Assembly (NCBI GenBank): GCA_964355675.1
Contig: CAYHEC010000063.1
Coordinates: 1 to 9,081, forward strand
Direction: 5' to 3'
DNA length: 9,081 nt
DNA from: CAMBDS01 sp964355675
GTDB lineage: Bacteria; Electryoneota; AABM5-125-24; Hatepunaeales; Hatepunaeaceae
Shown: positions 6,213 to 9,081 of the stretch, in pieces
Numbering within the stretch: the first letter of the stretch is position 1
How the letters are laid out: each line of letters opens with the position of its first letter
Notes under the pieces: generated by a model
Told to the model about the DNA's origin: nothing
Databases searched by the model: none
Seen by the model: the letters and a program-made list of their open reading frames with translations, nothing else
Made by a program: the position numbers and the translations under genes

Positions 6213-6292
6213 CACTTTCTCACTTTCTCACTTGCCCACTTGCCCACTTGCCCACTTTCGCACTTTCGCACTTTCGCACTTTCCCACTTTTC
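6213..6292. repeat. ten-unit CACTT+NNN octamer array
   Basis: CACT begins every 8 bp from 6213 to 6285 without a break. The core CACTT is constant and the last three bases vary in blocks: TCT twice, GCC three times, TCG three times, then TCC and TTC. The CACTTTCG type is the same unit found inside the coding sequence at 7033. Confidence 0.92.
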
Positions 6293-6314
6293 CCTCGTAC
6301 TACCTTCCAAACCT

Positions 6315-6333
6315 AACGGGCGCCCCGCCCGTT
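6315..6333. repeat. short GC-rich hairpin in the leader
   Basis: AACGGGC and GCCCGTT arms around a GCCCC loop, upstream of the NHLRC2-like gene. Confidence 0.6.
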
Positions 6334-6338
6334 CTACC

Positions 6339-6370
6339 AAATCTTAAATCTTAAATCTTAAATCTTAAAT
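6339..6370. repeat. AAATCTT heptamer array just before the NHLRC2-like start
   Basis: Four AAATCTT units plus a partial AAAT, ending 3 bp before the ATG at 6374. It occupies the position where a Shine-Dalgarno site would be; none is visible. Confidence 0.9.
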
Positions 6371-6373
6371 TCC

Positions 6374-8404
6374 ATGCGTTCCATAACAACGCTATTATTG
6401 CCGGTCCTTCTTCTCTCCGCCTGCGGTTCGAATGGGGCTGGCTATCAAAAATCAGAAATCAACAATCAGAAATCAATGACCGCTCCCGACTTCCCCGCGG
6501 GCCTCGAATGGCTCAACACCGACCGACCCTTAAAGCTTGCCGACCTGCGCGGCAAGGTCGTCCTGATCGACTTCTGGACGTACTGTTGCATCAACTGCAT
6601 GCACATCATCCCCGACCTGAAGCGCCTTGAAGCCGAGTACCCTGACGAGCTCGTCGTCATCGGCGTCCACTCGGCGAAGTTCACTCAGGAAGGCGAAACC
6701 GCCAACATCCGGCAAGCCATCCTGCGCTACGAGATTGAGCACCCCGTCATCAACGACCGCCGCTTTGCCGTCTGGCAATTGTACTCAGCCAATTCCTGGC
6801 CGACCGTTGTGCTGATCGATCCTGAAGGCAAGATGGTGATGTCTCAGGCTGGCGAAGGCGTCTATGCTCATTTCGCCGAGCCGATCAAGCGGCTTGTCGA
6901 ATCGTTCGACAAAGCCGGCAAAATCGACCGCAAATCCCTCGATCTAAAAAAAGAATCCTCCGTCGCCGCAGAAGGCTATCTATCCTACCCCGGCAAAGTT
7001 CTGGCAATCGGGGCAGAATCAGACTCTTTTCGCACTTTCGCACTTTCGCACTTTCGCACTCTATTCATCTCAGATCAGAATCACAACCGCATCGTCGCAA
7101 CCACCCTCGACGGCTCCCAAGTCATCGAAACCATCGGTTCCGGCAAAATTGGCTTCGACGACGGCTCGTTCGAGTCCGCCACCTTCAACCACCCGCAAGG
7201 CATGGCGCTGGTAGGCGACGTCCTCTACATCGCCGACACTGAAAACCATGCCGTCCGAGCCGCAAATCTCGCCACCCGCGAGGTTACGACTCTCGCCGGA
7301 AATGGCACTCAGGCTCTCGGCTGGGGAGCATCAGAAGGCATTGGCAGAAATGTCGCCCTCAGTTCCCCTTGGGATTTGGCTTACAAGGACTCCCTGCTCT
7401 ACGTCGCCATGGCAGGCACGCACCAGATTTGGACGATCCGCACCAGCGACGGGTTTTCCAAGCCTTTCGCCGGGACGTCCCGCGAAGGATTGTTTGATGC
7501 GCCTCGAAACCGAGCCTCACTCGCCCAGCCGTCCGGGCTGGCAATCATTGGCGATAGGCTCTACTTTGCCGATTCGGAAGTCTCGGCGATACGATACGTC
7601 GAACTGAGCGAAACCGGCCGCGTCGGCACTGTCGTTGGGCTCGACCTGTTCGAGTTTGGCGACAAGGACGGCTTTGGTGACTCGGTTAGACTCCAGCACC
7701 CCCTCGGCGTAACAACCGACGGCAAACTGCTCTACGTCGCCGACACCTACAATTCAAAGATCAAGATCATCGACCCCGAAACCCGCCAGTCGAAGACCCT
7801 GTTTGGAGACGGCAAGCCCGGCTTGAAGGACGGAAACGGCACCGACGCCAGGCTCTACGAGCCGGGTGGGTTATATTACTCAGAGGGGAAATTATACATT
7901 GCCGACACCAATAATGGTAAAATTCGTGTGGGAGATTTATCCACTTTGGATATGACGACTTTGGAGCTAAATTCCCCCAACTTTGATCCTCAGCCGAAAA
8001 TTGAATCCAAGATCAATATGGTGGGGAATGCGGGTCGGAGTGGGAGAATTGTTGGCGCTGGTAGTGGAAAGATAACTGTTGATATTACAGTACCATCCGG
8101 ATTTAAGATAAATCAGGAATCACCGGTAATTTTAACACTTTTGGATGGTGGCGGTGTAGCAAAAGCTATCGGAAGCTCATCGCAAGTATTTGAACCATCA
8201 GAACATAAGAAATTTTCTCTGCCTGTCGAGTGGCTCCCCGGTTCCGGAACCGTAACTATCGAATTTGACTTGATTTACTGCGGCGAACACAACGCCGACG
8301 TCTGCATCCCCGGCAGTGTAAAGCTATCTAAACTTATCTTCGTCGAAGGCTCAGGACCAACCGAACTTATTTTAAATGCTGATATTACGCAACAGAATAG
8401 GTGA
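6374..8404 (+). CDS. NHLRC2-like lipoprotein: thioredoxin-like domain plus NHL beta-propeller
   Basis: A 676-residue protein. A lipoprotein signal ends in LLSAC with C17 as the lipidated residue. A thioredoxin-like domain (about 38-180) holds KVVLIDFWTYCCINC, with the C72-x-x-C75 pair preceded by C71, and the cis-proline region SWPTVVLID. NHL repeats (about 200-525) carry motifs such as LFISDQNHNRI, LYIADTENHAV, LYVADTYNSKI and LYIADTNNGKI. A C-terminal beta domain contains another Cys pair (C636, C644). The order thioredoxin-NHL-C-terminal domain and the CCINC motif match NHLRC2. A periplasmic thiol-redox role is plausible, but the substrate is unknown. Two tandem arrays lie inside the gene, at 6444-6478 and 7029-7062. 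ATG 6476 (M35), after the first array, could start a cytosolic form. The segment from about 7865 to 8220 looks richer in A+T than its flanks. Confidence 0.9.
   Translation: MRSITTLLLPVLLLSACGSNGAGYQKSEINNQKSMTAPDFPAGLEWLNTDRPLKLADLRGKVVLIDFWTYCCINCMHIIPDLKRLEAEYPDELVVIGVHSAKFTQEGETANIRQAILRYEIEHPVINDRRFAVWQLYSANSWPTVVLIDPEGKMVMSQAGEGVYAHFAEPIKRLVESFDKAGKIDRKSLDLKKESSVAAEGYLSYPGKVLAIGAESDSFRTFALSHFRTLFISDQNHNRIVATTLDGSQVIETIGSGKIGFDDGSFESATFNHPQGMALVGDVLYIADTENHAVRAANLATREVTTLAGNGTQALGWGASEGIGRNVALSSPWDLAYKDSLLYVAMAGTHQIWTIRTSDGFSKPFAGTSREGLFDAPRNRASLAQPSGLAIIGDRLYFADSEVSAIRYVELSETGRVGTVVGLDLFEFGDKDGFGDSVRLQHPLGVTTDGKLLYVADTYNSKIKIIDPETRQSKTLFGDGKPGLKDGNGTDARLYEPGGLYYSEGKLYIADTNNGKIRVGDLSTLDMTTLELNSPNFDPQPKIESKINMVGNAGRSGRIVGAGSGKITVDITVPSGFKINQESPVILTLLDGGGVAKAIGSSSQVFEPSEHKKFSLPVEWLPGSGTVTIEFDLIYCGEHNADVCIPGSVKLSKLIFVEGSGPTELILNADITQQNR
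6444..6478. repeat. ATCARAA heptamer array inside the coding region after the lipobox
   Basis: Five 7-bp units beginning ATCA at 6444, 6451, 6458, 6465 and 6472 encode the linker around QKSEINNQKSM between C17 and the thioredoxin domain. Confidence 0.82.
7029..7062. repeat. CACTTTCG octamer array inside the NHL domain coding region
   Basis: CACT starts at 7033, 7041, 7049 and 7057, an exact 8-bp period. It is translated as SFRTFALSHFRTL, between KVLAIGAE and the NHL motif LFISDQNHNR. The reading frame cycles through the three phases of the unit. Confidence 0.9.
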
Positions 8405-8515
8405 TCGCTTTCGCTTTTTTGGGTATGATGGAGATCCGTACCAACCAGCTTGAGGAGTCGGCACCATCGCCATTTATTTCGCCTCAAAATAAACTCCCGA
8501 TCTGACCGATAGGAC
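8405..8515. other. spacer after the NHLRC2-like gene
   Basis: No hairpin terminator is seen. TATGAT (8424-8429) could be a -10 box but has no partner -35. GAGGAG (8452-8457) looks like a ribosome binding site but no start codon follows at a useful distance. All three frames hit stops. Confidence 0.5.
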
Positions 8516-9081
8516 TTGACAACTCATTTAATATTACGAAAAGTCGATTATCAAGGAAATTTTGTCTGGTTCAATTCATACGAAAATCACTTTTCTGCCG
8601 CGAGTTACAATTTGCTCGTGAGAACGGGTGAATCCGGGTTTGCATTCCTGACTTTAGACAACCGACATCCTGGACTTATCAAAACCGATCAGGACGGCAA
8701 CCTCGAATGGTCGGTTTCTTATGGTGACTTTCAAGTCAGTGGTGTTCCCGGCCTTTTATATTTTCCCGCTATAGGATATTTGATTGTTGGCGGAAACGTG
8801 GCTAATTCAATGCCATTGGGGTTGTTTATCGATCTTGAAGGTGAGCTGAAATGGCAAACAAATTACGTAGATAGAGAAAATCGTGATTATCATCCATTAA
8901 CGCTACGGGGAGCGGTAATCGGCGCTGAGGAATATGTATTTGCCGCCGGAACTGCGAGCGTGGTAAATCACAATAATGCATTTGTTGGAATGATTTCATG
9001 TCTCGGACAAATGCCGACCCGCCCAAGTTTAAGATGGTCGCCCTTCGATACGCTACAGACTGTTTTACCCGGAGACACAAT
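8516..9081 (+). CDS. beta-propeller-like extracellular protein fragment, start unclear, open at the right edge
   Basis: The frame is open from TTG 8516 to the edge (188 codons) with a TAG two codons upstream. The translation has repeated motifs of the kind LRKVDYQGNFVWFNSYE, GLIKTDQDGNLEWSVSYGD and GLFIDLEGELKWQTNY, spaced about 45-60 residues apart. Such D-x-x-G-x-x-x-W repeats occur in bacterial secreted proteins predicted to be beta-propellers. There is no signal peptide and no ribosome binding site at a proper distance, and the reading begins in the middle of a repeat. It may be a gene whose 5' end has been lost or frameshifted, or one with an unrecognised start. Exact function is not recognised. 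Confidence 0.55.
   Translation, partial: MTTHLILRKVDYQGNFVWFNSYENHFSAASYNLLVRTGESGFAFLTLDNRHPGLIKTDQDGNLEWSVSYGDFQVSGVPGLLYFPAIGYLIVGGNVANSMPLGLFIDLEGELKWQTNYVDRENRDYHPLTLRGAVIGAEEYVFAAGTASVVNHNNAFVGMISCLGQMPTRPSLRWSPFDTLQTVLPGDT

Overview
The window looks like a chromosomal piece of a Gram-negative, respiring bacterium, most plausibly from the FCB superphylum or a related candidate phylum (Zixibacteria-like). Three things point there: an alternative complex III (ACIII) operon, secreted proteins with FG-GAP/VCBS propellers and a PNPFN-type C-terminal sorting/FlgD-like domain, and gene starts with weak or absent Shine-Dalgarno sites. The taxonomic call is inference; there is no rRNA to settle it.

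Layout. Positions 1-3275 (minus strand) hold the start of an ACIII operon: actA, a membrane-anchored pentaheme cytochrome c with a TTG start, overlaps by ATGA the partial gene actB, a Tat-signal, molybdopterin-oxidoreductase-like protein fused to a ferredoxin-type Fe-S domain. actB runs off the left edge, where actC-F would be expected. Positions 3276-4336 hold no protein gene but carry a clear promoter, two tRNA-Arg genes (anticodons ACG and TCG), two hairpin terminators and a dense cluster of palindromic repeats. Positions 4337-6163 (minus) encode a secreted FG-GAP propeller protein with a C-terminal sorting-like domain. Divergent from it, 6374-8404 (plus) encodes a lipoprotein homologue of NHLRC2 (thioredoxin domain plus NHL propeller). 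The right end (8516-9081) is a coding fragment of a beta-propeller-like protein without a credible start.

The most striking content is repeats. Two kinds occur. (1) Short tandem arrays with 7- or 8-bp units, built from a fixed core plus a few variable bases (CACTT+NNN octamers, ATGGAAN, AAATCTT, ATCARAA and TTATTAA heptamers); they resemble in style the STRR heptamers of heterocystous cyanobacteria. (2) At least five families of 20-30 bp palindromic interspersed repeats. Both kinds lie in spacers and also, in frame, inside genes: the N-terminus of actB, the N- and C-termini of the propeller protein, and two places in the NHLRC2-like gene. Because 7 and 8 are not multiples of 3, unit gain or loss inside the NHLRC2-like gene would shift the reading frame, which makes it a candidate phase-variable lipoprotein.
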